A stretch of 64,000 nucleotides of DNA from Streptomyces sp. R28. GTDB lineage: Bacteria; Actinomycetota; Actinomycetes; Streptomycetales; Streptomycetaceae. How positions within the stretch are numbered: the first letter of the stretch is position 1; every line of letters starts with the position of its first letter. Location of the stretch: the NCBI RefSeq assembly GCF_041052385.1, contig NZ_CP163439.1, positions 5,259,001 to 5,323,000 of the forward strand, in the 5' to 3' direction. The notes under the pieces are model-generated. The model worked only from the letters and a program-made list of their open reading frames with translations, did not search any database and was not told the DNA's origin. A program made the translations under genes and the position numbers. Below, in pieces: positions 35,143 to 43,822 of this stretch.

Positions 35143-35341
35143 CACGACGCGACCACCACTCCACTGACGTGGGGACGAGGGGCCGCCGTCGTGCGGCACG
35201 CGCGCGTGCCCGAGTTTCCGATCGAGGGACAGCTTCGTTCTGCCTTTCCCGCTGCTTTCCCGCCTGATCGGGCACCCCCGCGCACGCGTACTCCTCTTCA
35301 CCACCGGAATCTCGAATCTCACCCACAGTGGAGTGCTCCGA

Positions 35342-36076
35342 ATGAAGGCCTCTCGCATCGCCGCCGCCTGCGCCCTCGCCGGCACGGCCGTGCTCGCCCT
35401 GTCCGTCCCCGCCTTCGCCCACGTCAGCGTGCAGCCGGAGGGCACCGCCGCCAAGGGCGGTTACGCGGTCGTCGACTTCAAGGTGCCGAACGAGCGCGAC
35501 AACGCCGAGACCACCAAGCTCGAGGTCAACTTCCCGACCGACCACCCGCTGGCCTCGGCGATGCCGGAGGCGATCAACGGCTGGGACATCAAGGTCACCA
35601 AGTCCAAGCTGGACAAGCCGATCGAGATGCACGGTGAGAAGATCTCCGAGGCCGTCACCAAGATCACCTGGACGGCCACCGGCGACGGCATCAAGGCGGG
35701 CTTCTTCCAGAAGTTCCCGGTCTCCGTCGGCCAGCTCCCCGAGGACGCGGACGAACTGGTCTTCAAGGCGATCCAGACGTACTCCAACAAGGAGGTCGTG
35801 CGCTGGATCGAGGTCCCGCAGGACGGCCAGGAGGAGCCGGACAACCCAGCCCCGGTGCTCGAACTGTCCGCCGCCGAGGACGGCCACCACGGCTCGTCGT
35901 CGTCCGACAAGGCCTCCGCCTCCGACGACGCCGAGGCCGCCTCCGCGAAGACCGCCGCCGAGCCCGCCGACAGCAGCGACACCACCGCCCGCGTCCTGGG
36001 CGTGGTCGGCATCGTCGTCGGCGCGCTGGGTGTGGCGTACGGCGTGATCGCCGGCCGTCGGCGCACCGACGGCTGA
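35342..36076 (+). CDS. ycnI: YcnI-family (DUF1775) copper-binding membrane protein
   Basis: 244 aa from the ATG at 35342. Signal peptide ends AFA, giving a mature N-terminal His27 (HVSVQPEGTAAKGG); in this family that His binds copper with nearby Trp and Glu residues. The DUF1775 core runs to about residue 165 (KITWTATGDGIKAGFFQKFP), then an acidic Ser/Asp/Ala-rich spacer with HH, then a C-terminal transmembrane helix VLGVVGIVVGALGVAYGVIA and RRR anchor. First gene of the extracytoplasmic copper-handling run. Confidence 0.9.
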   Translation: MKASRIAAACALAGTAVLALSVPAFAHVSVQPEGTAAKGGYAVVDFKVPNERDNAETTKLEVNFPTDHPLASAMPEAINGWDIKVTKSKLDKPIEMHGEKISEAVTKITWTATGDGIKAGFFQKFPVSVGQLPEDADELVFKAIQTYSNKEVVRWIEVPQDGQEEPDNPAPVLELSAAEDGHHGSSSSDKASASDDAEAASAKTAAEPADSSDTTARVLGVVGIVVGALGVAYGVIAGRRRTDG

Positions 36077-36154
36077 CGCACCTTAGGTTCACGGCGCGCG
36101 CCGGGGCACACACCCCGGTGCGCGCCGGATCTCTCACCACTGGGACATTTTTCT

Positions 36155-36181
36155 ATGCGTAAGAAGACTTGCCATGCGTAA
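36155..36181 (+). CDS. Eight-codon upstream ORF overlapping the sco start
   Basis: ATG at 36155 opens MRKKTCHA and stops at TAA 36179-36181, eight bases inside the sco gene. The sequence ATGCGTAAGAAGAC occurs twice, at 36155 and 36174, so the ORF looks like a duplicated sco start. It contains adjacent Cys and His. No strong ribosome-binding site precedes the sco ATG itself, so reinitiation from this ORF could matter. Confidence 0.4.
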   Translation: MRKKTCHA

Positions 36182-36830
36182 GAAGACCTTCGCCGCGGCC
36201 GCCCTGCTCGCCGCCGCCGCCACCCTGACCCTCTCCGCCTGCGGCAACGGTGACGACAGCGCCCAGCCCGTCACCGTGGTCTCCGAGGAGGCCGGGTCGG
36301 ACAAGGCCGCCATCGTCCTCGACAAGCCGTTCGAGAAGCCCGACCTGGTCCTCACCGACACGAACGGCAAGAAGTACGACCTCCGCAAGGAGACCCAGGG
36401 CAAGCCCACGCTGATCTACTTCGGCTACACCAACTGCCCCGACGTCTGCCCGCTGACGATGAACAACGTCGCCGTCGCCAAGAAGCAGCTGTCCAAGGCG
36501 CAGCAGGACGAGCTGCGCGTCGTGTTCGTCACCACGGACCCGGAGCGCGACACCGCGTCCGCGCTCGGCAAGTGGCTCAAGGGCATCGACTCGCAGGTCG
36601 TCGGCCTGACCGGCGACTTCGACACCATCCAGGCCGGCGCCCGCACCCTCGGCATCAGCATCGAGCCGCCGCACAAGGACAAGAACGGCAAGATGGTCTC
36701 CACCCACGGCACCCAGGTCGTCGCGTTCTCGCCGAAGACCGACGCCGGGTACGTCCTCTACACCGAGGACGCCACCGTCGACGACTACACCAAGGACCTC
36801 CCCAAGCTCATCAAGGGGGAGAAGCCGTGA
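36174..36830 (+). CDS. sco: Sco/SenC-type copper chaperone lipoprotein
   Basis: 218 aa. Lipoprotein signal LTLSAC with lipidated Cys23. Thioredoxin-like fold with the copper site CPDVC (Cys88, Cys92, in GYTNCPDVCPLT) and His178 (STHGTQVV). Delivers Cu(I) to the CuA site of cytochrome oxidase, and in S. lividans also toward the extracellular oxidase GlxA. Its TGA overlaps the next GTG (GTGA at 36827-36830), so translation is coupled to the PCu(A)C gene. Preceded by an unusual overlapping micro-ORF. Confidence 0.93.
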   Translation: MRKKTFAAAALLAAAATLTLSACGNGDDSAQPVTVVSEEAGSDKAAIVLDKPFEKPDLVLTDTNGKKYDLRKETQGKPTLIYFGYTNCPDVCPLTMNNVAVAKKQLSKAQQDELRVVFVTTDPERDTASALGKWLKGIDSQVVGLTGDFDTIQAGARTLGISIEPPHKDKNGKMVSTHGTQVVAFSPKTDAGYVLYTEDATVDDYTKDLPKLIKGEKP

Positions 36831-37309
36831 GGCGTCTCGTCGCACCCGTCGCGGTACTGACCGGGGCCCTGGTCCTGGCGGGCTGCGGCTCCGAGGACAT
36901 CCAGGCCGACTCCCAGGCTGACTCCCAAGCCGGCTCAAAGGCGGAACTGTCCGTCAGCGGCGCCTACATGCCGCAGCCCGTCTCGGACTCCATGGCGGCC
37001 GGCTTCCTGACGATCACGAACAAGGGCGGCACGAAGGACGAGTTGACCTCCGTCACCAGTGACGTCGGCGACGTGACCGCCCACGAGACCGTCGGATCGT
37101 CGATGCAGGAGGTCAAGGACATCGACGTCCCCGCGCGCGGTCAGCTCGTGTTCAAGAGCGGCGGCAACCACCTGATGTTCGAGAAGCTGAAGCGCAAGCC
37201 CGAGCAGGGCGAGAAGGTGAGCGTGCAGCTCCACTTCGCCGAGTCCGGCACGGTGACGGTTGAGATACCGGTGAAGTCCGCGACGTACAACCCGAAGACC
37301 GGACACTGA
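36827..37309 (+). CDS. ecuC: PCu(A)C copper chaperone lipoprotein (ECuC-like)
   Basis: 160 aa from the GTG at 36827, with AAGGGGGAG upstream. Lipobox LAGC (Cys20), then a short linker with ADSQADSQAG repeats. The PCu(A)C domain carries the His/Met copper ligands in TAHETVGSSMQEV and GGNHLMFEKL. Passes Cu(I) to Sco-like partners outside the membrane. Gene order Sco-ECuC matches the S. lividans pair for which copper transfer is established. Followed after 13 bp by the CopC-CopD gene. Confidence 0.92.
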   Translation: MRRLVAPVAVLTGALVLAGCGSEDIQADSQADSQAGSKAELSVSGAYMPQPVSDSMAAGFLTITNKGGTKDELTSVTSDVGDVTAHETVGSSMQEVKDIDVPARGQLVFKSGGNHLMFEKLKRKPEQGEKVSVQLHFAESGTVTVEIPVKSATYNPKTGH

Positions 37310-37322
37310 GGGAGAGATCGCC

Positions 37323-39389
37323 TTGACCCAGACCATCGCCCCCCGCGTCCGGACCCTGGTGCTGCTGCTCCTGGCCGCCACCGGCCTTCTGCTCGCCGGC
37401 GCCGGGCCGGTCTCCGCGCACGCCGCGCTGACCGGCAGCGACCCCCAGCAGGGGGCGGTGGTCGACAAGGCCCCGACGCAGATCTCGCTGTCCTTCTCCG
37501 AGAAGGTCGCCCTGTCCGACGACTCCCTGCGCGTGCTCGACCCCAAGGGCCAGCGCATCGACCGCGGCGACCCGGCCAACCTCAGCGGCACCACGTACGC
37601 CGTGAAACTCCACAGCGGCCTGCCCGACGGCACCTACACCGTCACCTACCAGGTGGTGTCCGAGGACAGCCATCCCGTCGCCGGCGCCTACACCTTCTCC
37701 ATCGGCGCCCCCTCCCAGACCACCGTCTCCGTCTCCGGCCAGACGGCGGGCGGCGGGATCGTCGGCGCGCTCTACGGGTTCGGGCGGTACGTGTCGTACG
37801 CCGGCTTCACCGTCATGGTCGGCGCCGCCGCCTTCGTGCTCGCCTGCTGGCAGCGCGGGACGGGCGTGCGGCCGCTCCAGCGGCTCGTCGTCTCCGGCTG
37901 GCTGGCACTGACCGCCGCCACGCTCGGGCTGCTCCTCCTGCGCGGCTCGTACACCAGCACCGGCAAGGTCGGCGACATCTTCGACCTGGACCTGCTGGGG
38001 CAGGTGCTGCAGACCAAGACGGGCGCGGCGCTGGTCTCCCGGCTGCTGCTGCTCGCCGCCGCGGCGCTGTTCATCGCCGTGCTGTTCGGGGCGTACGACA
38101 AGCGTGAGGAAGAGGAGAAGCAGGACCTGACCTTCGGGCTCGCGATCGGCGGGACCGTGGTGGCGGCGGGGCTCGCGGCGAGCTGGGCGATGTCCGAGCA
38201 CGCCTCGACCGGGCTCCAGGCCGGGATCGCGATGCCGGTCGACGTCGTCCATCTGCTGGCCGTCGCCGGCTGGCTCGGCGGGCTCGCCGCACTGCTCGTG
38301 GCGCTCTACCGGGCGCCCGCGGACACACCGGTCGACGCCTCCGCGGTACGGCGGTTCTCACGCGTCGCCTTCGGCAGCGTGCTCGCGCTGGTCGCGACCG
38401 GGATCTACCAGTCGTGGCGCCAGCTCGGATCGTGGTCGGCGTTCACCGGGACGCGGTACGGGCAGTTGCTGCTGGTCAAGATCGGGCTCGTGGTGCTGCT
38501 GGTCGGGATCGCGTGGATCTCGCGGCGGTGGACGGCACGGCTGGCGGATGCCGTCGTGGAGCAGCGGCGGGAGGCGAAGGACGCGGCTGAGGGCGAGAAG
38601 GGGGCGGGCTCGGGTACGGGTACGGGTACGGGTACGGCGGACACGGTCGAGGAGGATGTGGAGGGCGAGGGCGAGGCTGTCGAGGGCGAGCGGGAGCACG
38701 CCACCGCGCGGGCCACCACCTCCACCCCCGCTTCCGCTTCCGCTTCCGGCAAGAAGGGCGCCTCGGTCGCCGTGGCCGACGACAAGGGCAGCGACTCCAA
38801 GGGCAGCGACTCCCAGCGCGCCGCCCAGCTCGCCCGGCAGCAGGCCGCGATCGACACGGCACGGCAGAAGCAGCAGCGGGACGCCGACCCGAACCGGTTC
38901 GGACTGCGCCGCTCGGTGCTCGCCGAGGCGGGCGTCGCCGTCGTCCTGCTGGCCGTCACCACCATGCTGACGTCGACCGAACCGGGGCGAACCGAGGAGG
39001 CGGCCAGGGCGGCCACGTCGGCCTCTTCCGCCGACGCCTCGGCGACCGGGGCGCTGACCCTGGACATGTCCTTCGACACCGGCGGCGAGGACGGCAAGGG
39101 CGTCGTACGGATCGACCTCGATCCCGCGCGCGTGGGCGGCAACGAGATGCACGTCTACGTGGAGCGGCCCAACGGCCGCGCCTTCGACGTCCCCGAGGTG
39201 AAGGTCGCCTTCACCCTCGAGTCCCAGGACATCGGTCCGCTGCCCGTAGTCCCCGACCACATCACCACCGGACACTGGTCGGCGACCGGAGTGCAGATCC
39301 CCGTGGCGGGCGAGTGGAAGATCGCCGTCACCGTCCGGACCTCCGACATCGACCAGACCACCGTCTCCAAGAACGCGCAGATCGGCTGA
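37323..39389 (+). CDS. CopC-CopD fusion copper resistance/import protein
   Basis: 688 aa from a TTG start at 37323, with GAGGGAGAG upstream. Signal peptide leaves mature His33 (SA-HAALTGSD), the copper-binding N-terminus of CopC; the CopC domain ends near SEDSHPVAGAY with a second His. CopD follows: about eight membrane segments (residues ~150-400), with TFTV-like copper-family segments such as VDVVHLLAVAGWLGGLAALL. Then a low-complexity acidic insert (about 420-510) with a Gly-Thr run encoded by four GGGTAC repeats, one more membrane helix (AGVAVVLLAVTTML), and a C-terminal beta domain resembling YtkA/FixH. Moves or senses copper at the membrane. Confidence 0.9.
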   Translation: MTQTIAPRVRTLVLLLLAATGLLLAGAGPVSAHAALTGSDPQQGAVVDKAPTQISLSFSEKVALSDDSLRVLDPKGQRIDRGDPANLSGTTYAVKLHSGLPDGTYTVTYQVVSEDSHPVAGAYTFSIGAPSQTTVSVSGQTAGGGIVGALYGFGRYVSYAGFTVMVGAAAFVLACWQRGTGVRPLQRLVVSGWLALTAATLGLLLLRGSYTSTGKVGDIFDLDLLGQVLQTKTGAALVSRLLLLAAAALFIAVLFGAYDKREEEEKQDLTFGLAIGGTVVAAGLAASWAMSEHASTGLQAGIAMPVDVVHLLAVAGWLGGLAALLVALYRAPADTPVDASAVRRFSRVAFGSVLALVATGIYQSWRQLGSWSAFTGTRYGQLLLVKIGLVVLLVGIAWISRRWTARLADAVVEQRREAKDAAEGEKGAGSGTGTGTGTADTVEEDVEGEGEAVEGEREHATARATTSTPASASASGKKGASVAVADDKGSDSKGSDSQRAAQLARQQAAIDTARQKQQRDADPNRFGLRRSVLAEAGVAVVLLAVTTMLTSTEPGRTEEAARAATSASSADASATGALTLDMSFDTGGEDGKGVVRIDLDPARVGGNEMHVYVERPNGRAFDVPEVKVAFTLESQDIGPLPVVPDHITTGHWSATGVQIPVAGEWKIAVTVRTSDIDQTTVSKNAQIG
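38612..38635. repeat. GGGTAC hexanucleotide x4 inside the CopC-CopD gene
   Basis: Four exact GGGTAC units encode the Gly-Thr run of the insert. The 6-bp period keeps the frame, so slippage would only change linker length. Confidence 0.9.
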
Positions 39390-39397
39390 ACCGCACC

Positions 39398-40732
39398 ATG
39401 GCTGACCAGTCCATTCCAGAGGCCCGCAGCCCCGAGAAGGCACTTAATGGCGGCGTTTCACTCAATGCCGGCGTTTCCGAGAACGCCTCTGTCGAGGACG
39501 GCGCCTCCCCCAAGGAGGGCATCTCGCGGCGGCGGCTGCTCGGAACCGCCGGTGCCACCGGGCTGGTGCTCGGTGCGGCCGGCGGGGCCGTGGGATACGC
39601 CGCCCGGCCGGCCGAGGCGACACCGCTCACCTCGCTGGGCGCCGAGCAGGTGATGTTTCACGGGAAACATCAGCCCGGCATCCTCCAGCCGCTCCAGGCA
39701 CGCGGCCACGTCGTCGCCTTCGACCTGACGGCGGGCGCGGGCCGTAAGGAGGCGGCGGCATTGCTGCGCCGTTGGTCGGAGACGGCACGACGGCTGATGG
39801 CGGGCGAGACGGCCAAGCAGGACGACACCGACGTGGCCCGGGACGCCGGGCCGTCGTCCCTGACGATCACCTTCGGCTTCGGGCACAGCTTCTTCGCGCG
39901 AACCGGCCTGGAGAAGCAGCGCCCGGTCTCCCTGGACCCGCTGCCCGACTTCTCCTCCGACCGGCTCGACAAGGCGCGCAGCAACGGCGACCTGTGGGTG
40001 CAGATCGGCGCCAATGACGCCCTGGTCGCCTTCCACGCCCTGCGCGCGATCCAGAAGGACGCCGGCCAGGCCGCCAAGGTGCGGTGGCAGATGAACGGCT
40101 TCAACCGGTCGCCGGGGGCCACCGCGCACCCGATGACGGCGCGCAACCTGATGGGCCAGATGGACGGCACGCGTAATCCGAAGCCGACGCAGGCCGACTT
40201 CGACGAGCGCATCTTCGTGCCGGAGTCCGGTTCGAAGGACCCCGCGTGGATGGCGGGCGGCTCCTACGCCGTCGTACGCCGCATCCGCATGCTGCTCGAC
40301 GACTGGGAGCAGCTCTCGGTCAAGGAGCAGGAGGACGTCATCGGGCGCCGCAAGTCCGACGGGGCGCCGCTGTCCGGGGGCACCGAGACGACCGAGATGG
40401 ACCTGGAGAAGACGGACAAGGCAGGGAACCTGGTCGTCCCCCTCAACGCCCACGCGCGCATCACCCGGCCCGACCAGAACGGTGGCGCGGCCATGCTGCG
40501 GCGCCCCTTCTCGTACCACGACGGCATCGACGCGGACGGGGTGCCCGACGCGGGGCTGCTGTTCATCTGCTGGCAGGCCGACCCACTGCGCGGCTTCGTC
40601 ACCGTCCAGCGCAAGCTCGACCGCGGCGACGCACTGTCGAAGTTCATCCGGCACGAGGCGAGCGGGCTGTTCGCGGTGCCGGGTGGGGCGGCGGAGGGCG
40701 AGTACGTGGGGCAGCGGTTGCTGGAGGGGTGA
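39398..40732 (+). CDS. dtpA: Tat-exported Dyp-type heme peroxidase (DtpA-like)
   Basis: 444 aa from the ATG at 39398. Twin-arginine signal ISRRRLLGTAGATGLVLG. Dyp core with the G-x-x-D-G motif in MGQMDGTRNP (distal Asp), the proximal heme-ligand His in NAHARITRPD, and the C-terminal GLLFICWQADPLRGFVTVQR. It reduces peroxides; in S. lividans DtpA works with Sco and ECuC in maturing the copper-radical oxidase GlxA, and the gene order here is the same. A near-perfect parS site (39655) lies within the coding sequence. The weak ribosome-binding site suggests coupling to the CopC-CopD gene ending 8 bp earlier. Confidence 0.92.
   Translation: MADQSIPEARSPEKALNGGVSLNAGVSENASVEDGASPKEGISRRRLLGTAGATGLVLGAAGGAVGYAARPAEATPLTSLGAEQVMFHGKHQPGILQPLQARGHVVAFDLTAGAGRKEAAALLRRWSETARRLMAGETAKQDDTDVARDAGPSSLTITFGFGHSFFARTGLEKQRPVSLDPLPDFSSDRLDKARSNGDLWVQIGANDALVAFHALRAIQKDAGQAAKVRWQMNGFNRSPGATAHPMTARNLMGQMDGTRNPKPTQADFDERIFVPESGSKDPAWMAGGSYAVVRRIRMLLDDWEQLSVKEQEDVIGRRKSDGAPLSGGTETTEMDLEKTDKAGNLVVPLNAHARITRPDQNGGAAMLRRPFSYHDGIDADGVPDAGLLFICWQADPLRGFVTVQRKLDRGDALSKFIRHEASGLFAVPGGAAEGEYVGQRLLEG
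39655..39668. other. parS-like site (one mismatch)
   Basis: GTTTCACGGGAAAC differs from the consensus ParB site GTTTCACGTGAAAC at one position. It is inside the dtpA-like gene. Confidence 0.6.
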
Positions 40733-40821
40733 CGCGGGGGGGCGAGGGGCGGGGCAGGCAGGGCACGGGGGGAGCCGGGCTGGGCAGGGGCGAGCGGGGG
40801 CAGGCATGAGCCGGGGCACGG

Positions 40822-40877
40822 GTGAGCCGGCTGGGCTCGGCACATCCCATGAGCCGGGCTGGGCTCGGTACATCCCG
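40822..40877. repeat. Two tandem copies of a 28-bp repeat
   Basis: Two copies beginning TGAGCCGG and ending GGTACATCCC (or GGCACATCCC) lie between dtpA and pheA. Less regular TGAGCCGGG copies precede them from about 40765. No function seen. Confidence 0.7.
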
Positions 40878-40957
40878 TGAGCCGCGTCCGGATCCCCCTT
40901 GGCGTGGCCGGATGAGATATGTCCACCGCGTTTCGCAAGGCCCATTAGGGTGAGGTC

Positions 40958-41890
40958 ATGCCAGCGAGCTATGCCTATCTCGGCCCCGAGGGCACCTTCA
41001 CCGAGGTCGCCCTGCGCACGCTTCCCGAGGCCGCGACCCGGGAGCTGATCCCGTACGTGTCCGTACAGTCCGCGCTCGACGCGGTGCGCCTCGGCGAGGC
41101 CGAGGCCGCGTTCGTACCGATCGAGAACTCCGTCGAGGGCGGGATCACGACCACGCTCGACGAGCTGGTCGCGGGCAAGCCGCTGATGATCTACCGCGAG
41201 GTGCTGCTGTCGATCACCTTCGCGCTGCTGGTCAGGCCCGGCACCAAGCTGTCGGACATCAAGACGGTCTCCGCCCACCCGGCCGCCCAGCCGCAGGTGC
41301 GCAACTGGCTGAAGAAGAACCTCCCGGACGCCCACTGGGAGTCGGCCGCCTCGAACGCGGACGCCGCGCGTCTGGTCCAGGAGGGCCAGTACGACGCCGC
41401 CTTCGCGGGCGAGTTCGCGGCCGCCCGGTACGGCCTGGAGGCCCTGGAGACCGGGATCCACGACGCGGAGAACGCCCAGACGCGGTTCGTGCTGGTGGGC
41501 CGGCCGGCCCGGCCCGCGGCGCCGAGCGGCGCGGACAAGACGTCCGTCGTCCTGTGGCAGCGCGACGACCATCCCGGCGGGCTGCGCGACCTCCTGGGCG
41601 AGTTCGCCACGCGCGGCATCAACCTGATGCTGCTGCAGTCCCGGCCCACCGGTGCGGGCATCGGCAACTACTGCTTCTGCATCGATGCCGAGGGGCACAT
41701 CTCGGACCGCCGGGTGGCGGAGGCGCTGATGGGGCTGAAGCGGATCTGCCTGGAGGTGCGGTACCTGGGCTCGTATCCGCGCGCGGACATCGAGCCGGGG
41801 GATGTGCGGACGCCGCGCCAGGGGACGTCGGACGAGGCGTTCGTGTCGGCGGCGGACTGGGTGGCGCGGTGCCAGGACGGGCGGTTCTGA
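40958..41890 (+). CDS. pheA: Prephenate dehydratase
   Basis: 310 aa, a single-function PheA without chorismate mutase. Catalytic domain 1-190: YAYLGPEGTFTEVALRTLP, VPIENSVEGGITTTLDEL, and the T-R-F motif in NAQTRFVLVG. C-terminal ACT domain for phenylalanine feedback, with GGLRDLLGEFATRGINL in place of G-A-L-V and QSRP in place of E-S-R-P, so inhibition may differ. Converts prephenate to phenylpyruvate in phenylalanine synthesis. No clear Shine-Dalgarno sequence close to the ATG. Confidence 0.95.
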   Translation: MPASYAYLGPEGTFTEVALRTLPEAATRELIPYVSVQSALDAVRLGEAEAAFVPIENSVEGGITTTLDELVAGKPLMIYREVLLSITFALLVRPGTKLSDIKTVSAHPAAQPQVRNWLKKNLPDAHWESAASNADAARLVQEGQYDAAFAGEFAAARYGLEALETGIHDAENAQTRFVLVGRPARPAAPSGADKTSVVLWQRDDHPGGLRDLLGEFATRGINLMLLQSRPTGAGIGNYCFCIDAEGHISDRRVAEALMGLKRICLEVRYLGSYPRADIEPGDVRTPRQGTSDEAFVSAADWVARCQDGRF

Positions 41891-42048
41891 GCGGCCCGTA
41901 CCGCCCGTACGGCCCGTAGGGCCTGTGCGTGCTGTGCGTGCTGTGCGTGCTGAGGTTGCTATGACGAGAGCTTGGACCGGCCCTGTGACGGTCGGTTCGT
42001 GACCGGCTCCCGCACAGGCTTCTCGCCAGTACTACCAGCTTATTGTCG
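41891..42048. other. Start of the long pheA-serS gap
   Basis: Holds a 9-bp tandem repeat CTGTGCGTG x3 (41923-41949) and GCCCGTAC-type repeats, otherwise nothing recognisable. Confidence 0.5.
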
Positions 42049-42361
42049 TTATCCACAGGCGTTATCCACAGGTACTCTTCTCGACCTGGGGACAAGTCGA
42101 CAAGCAAGGGTGGGGCTGTCGACAAATCACTCTCCGAGCCACCTCGGTGTCCACCATCGCGCAAGTCACCCTTCGTCCACTCTTTTCCTTTGGGCAATCC
42201 TTTGGGGCGACCGCTTTCCACTCGAAAGTGCGGATGGATAGGGTTTGCCCTGGGAATCCTCGACCTGCTCGGCACATTGCGGAGTGATCAATTCCGACGT
42301 CCACAGTCCATCCACACACCCTGTGGATAACTCTTCCCCGGCTGGGGATCCCTGTGGACAA
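42049..42361. other. Cluster of four perfect DnaA boxes
   Basis: TTATCCACA at 42049-42057 and 42062-42070 on the plus strand; its complement TGTGGATAA at 42322-42330; TGTGGACAA (complement of TTGTCCACA) at 42353-42361. Near matches lie between, for example GTCCACA at 42299 and CATCCACA at 42309. The DNA is markedly less GC-rich than nearby coding sequence. No gene is supportable in 41891-42544. The arrangement, two boxes facing inward from each end, resembles DnaA-binding clusters described outside oriC in Streptomyces. Confidence 0.8.
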
Positions 42362-42544
42362 CCGCGATCCAAATCCCGTTCCCCACAAGGGAATCGGGTC
42401 AACCGGCCGCCCCGCGCCTGCCCCGTTCCAGGGAGTGAGACGCCCTTTATTGACACACCTCGCAATTCATCCCCAACGGAACGTAAGCCGTGGTTCGGAA
42501 TAGCGAGTCGTGGGCTGTCACCCCGCCCCGGTAGCCTTGAGCGC

Positions 42545-43822
42545 GTGATTGACCTTCGCCTGCTCCGTGAGGACCCTGACCGAGTGCGCGCCTCGCAGCG
42601 CGCCCGTGGAGAGGACGTCGCGCTCGTCGACGCCCTCCTGTCTGCCGACGAGCGGCGCAGGTCGTCCGGCGTCCGCTTCGACGAGCTGCGTTCCGAGCAG
42701 AAGTCGCTCGGCAAGCTCATCCCCAAGGCCTCCGGCGACGAGAAGGCCGAGCTGCTGAAGAAGACCGGCCAGCTCGCCGCCGACGTCAAGGCGGCCGATG
42801 CGGAGCAGCACGAGGCCGACGAGGAGACCAAGCGCCTCCTGCTCCAGCTCGGCAACCTCGTGCACCCCGACGTCCCGGTCGGCGGCGAGGAGGACTTCGT
42901 CGTCCTGGAGACGCACGGCACCATCCGCGACTTCGGCGCCGAGGGCTTCGAGCCCAAGGACCACCTGGAGCTCGGCGAGGCGCTGGGCGCCATCGACGTC
43001 GAGCGCGGCGCCAAGGTGTCCGGCTCGCGCTTCTACTACCTCACCGGCGTCGGCGCCCTGCTGGAACTGGCGCTGGTCAACGCGGCGATCGCCCAGGCCA
43101 CCGAGGCCGGTTTCATCCCGATGCTCACCCCGGCGCTGGTCCGCCCGCGCGCCATGGAGGGCACCGGCTTCCTCGGCCAGGCCGCGGAGAACGTCTACCA
43201 CCTGGAGAAGGACGACTACTACCTGGTCGGCACCTCCGAGGTCCCGCTCGCCGCGTACCACATGGACGAGATCCTCGACGCCGACAAGCTGCCGCTGCGC
43301 TACGCGGGCTTCTCACCCTGCTTCCGCCGCGAGGCCGGCACGTACGGCAAGGACACCCGCGGCATCTTCCGCGTGCACCAGTTCGACAAGGTCGAGATGT
43401 TCTCGTACGTCGCCCCCGAGGACGCGGAGAACGAGCACAAGCGGCTCCTGGAGTGGGAGAAGCAGTGGCTCACCGGTCTTGAGCTGCCCTTCCAGGTCAT
43501 CGACGTGGCCTCGGGCGACCTGGGCGCGTCGGCGTCCCGCAAGTTCGACTGCGAGGCGTGGATCCCGACCCAGGGCAAGTACCGCGAGCTGACCTCGGCC
43601 TCCAACTGCGACGGCTTCCAGGCGCGCCGGCTGTCCGTCCGCATGCGTGACGGCAAGAAGGTGCAGCCGCTGGCGACGCTCAACGGCACGCTGTGCGCCG
43701 TACCGCGCACGATCGTGGCGATCCTGGAGAACCACCAGCAGGCCGACGGCTCCGTCCGGGTTCCCGAGGTGCTGCGCCCGTACCTGGGCGGCCGGGAAGT
43801 CCTGGAGCCGGTGGCCAAGTGA
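42545..43822 (+). CDS. serS: Seryl-tRNA synthetase
   Basis: 425 aa from the GTG at 42545 (MIDLRLLREDPDRVRASQRA). N-terminal antiparallel coiled-coil arm for the long variable arm of tRNA-Ser (about 30-100), then the class II catalytic core: motif 2 with FSPCFRREAGTYGKDTRGIF, serine site VGTSEVPLAAYH, and motif 3 GTLCAVPRTIVAILENHQQ. Charges tRNA-Ser. Two tRNA-Ser genes occur in this window. The GTG of the HAD gene overlaps the stop (43819-43822), forming an operon; DnaA boxes fill the upstream gap. Confidence 0.97.
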   Translation: MIDLRLLREDPDRVRASQRARGEDVALVDALLSADERRRSSGVRFDELRSEQKSLGKLIPKASGDEKAELLKKTGQLAADVKAADAEQHEADEETKRLLLQLGNLVHPDVPVGGEEDFVVLETHGTIRDFGAEGFEPKDHLELGEALGAIDVERGAKVSGSRFYYLTGVGALLELALVNAAIAQATEAGFIPMLTPALVRPRAMEGTGFLGQAAENVYHLEKDDYYLVGTSEVPLAAYHMDEILDADKLPLRYAGFSPCFRREAGTYGKDTRGIFRVHQFDKVEMFSYVAPEDAENEHKRLLEWEKQWLTGLELPFQVIDVASGDLGASASRKFDCEAWIPTQGKYRELTSASNCDGFQARRLSVRMRDGKKVQPLATLNGTLCAVPRTIVAILENHQQADGSVRVPEVLRPYLGGREVLEPVAK

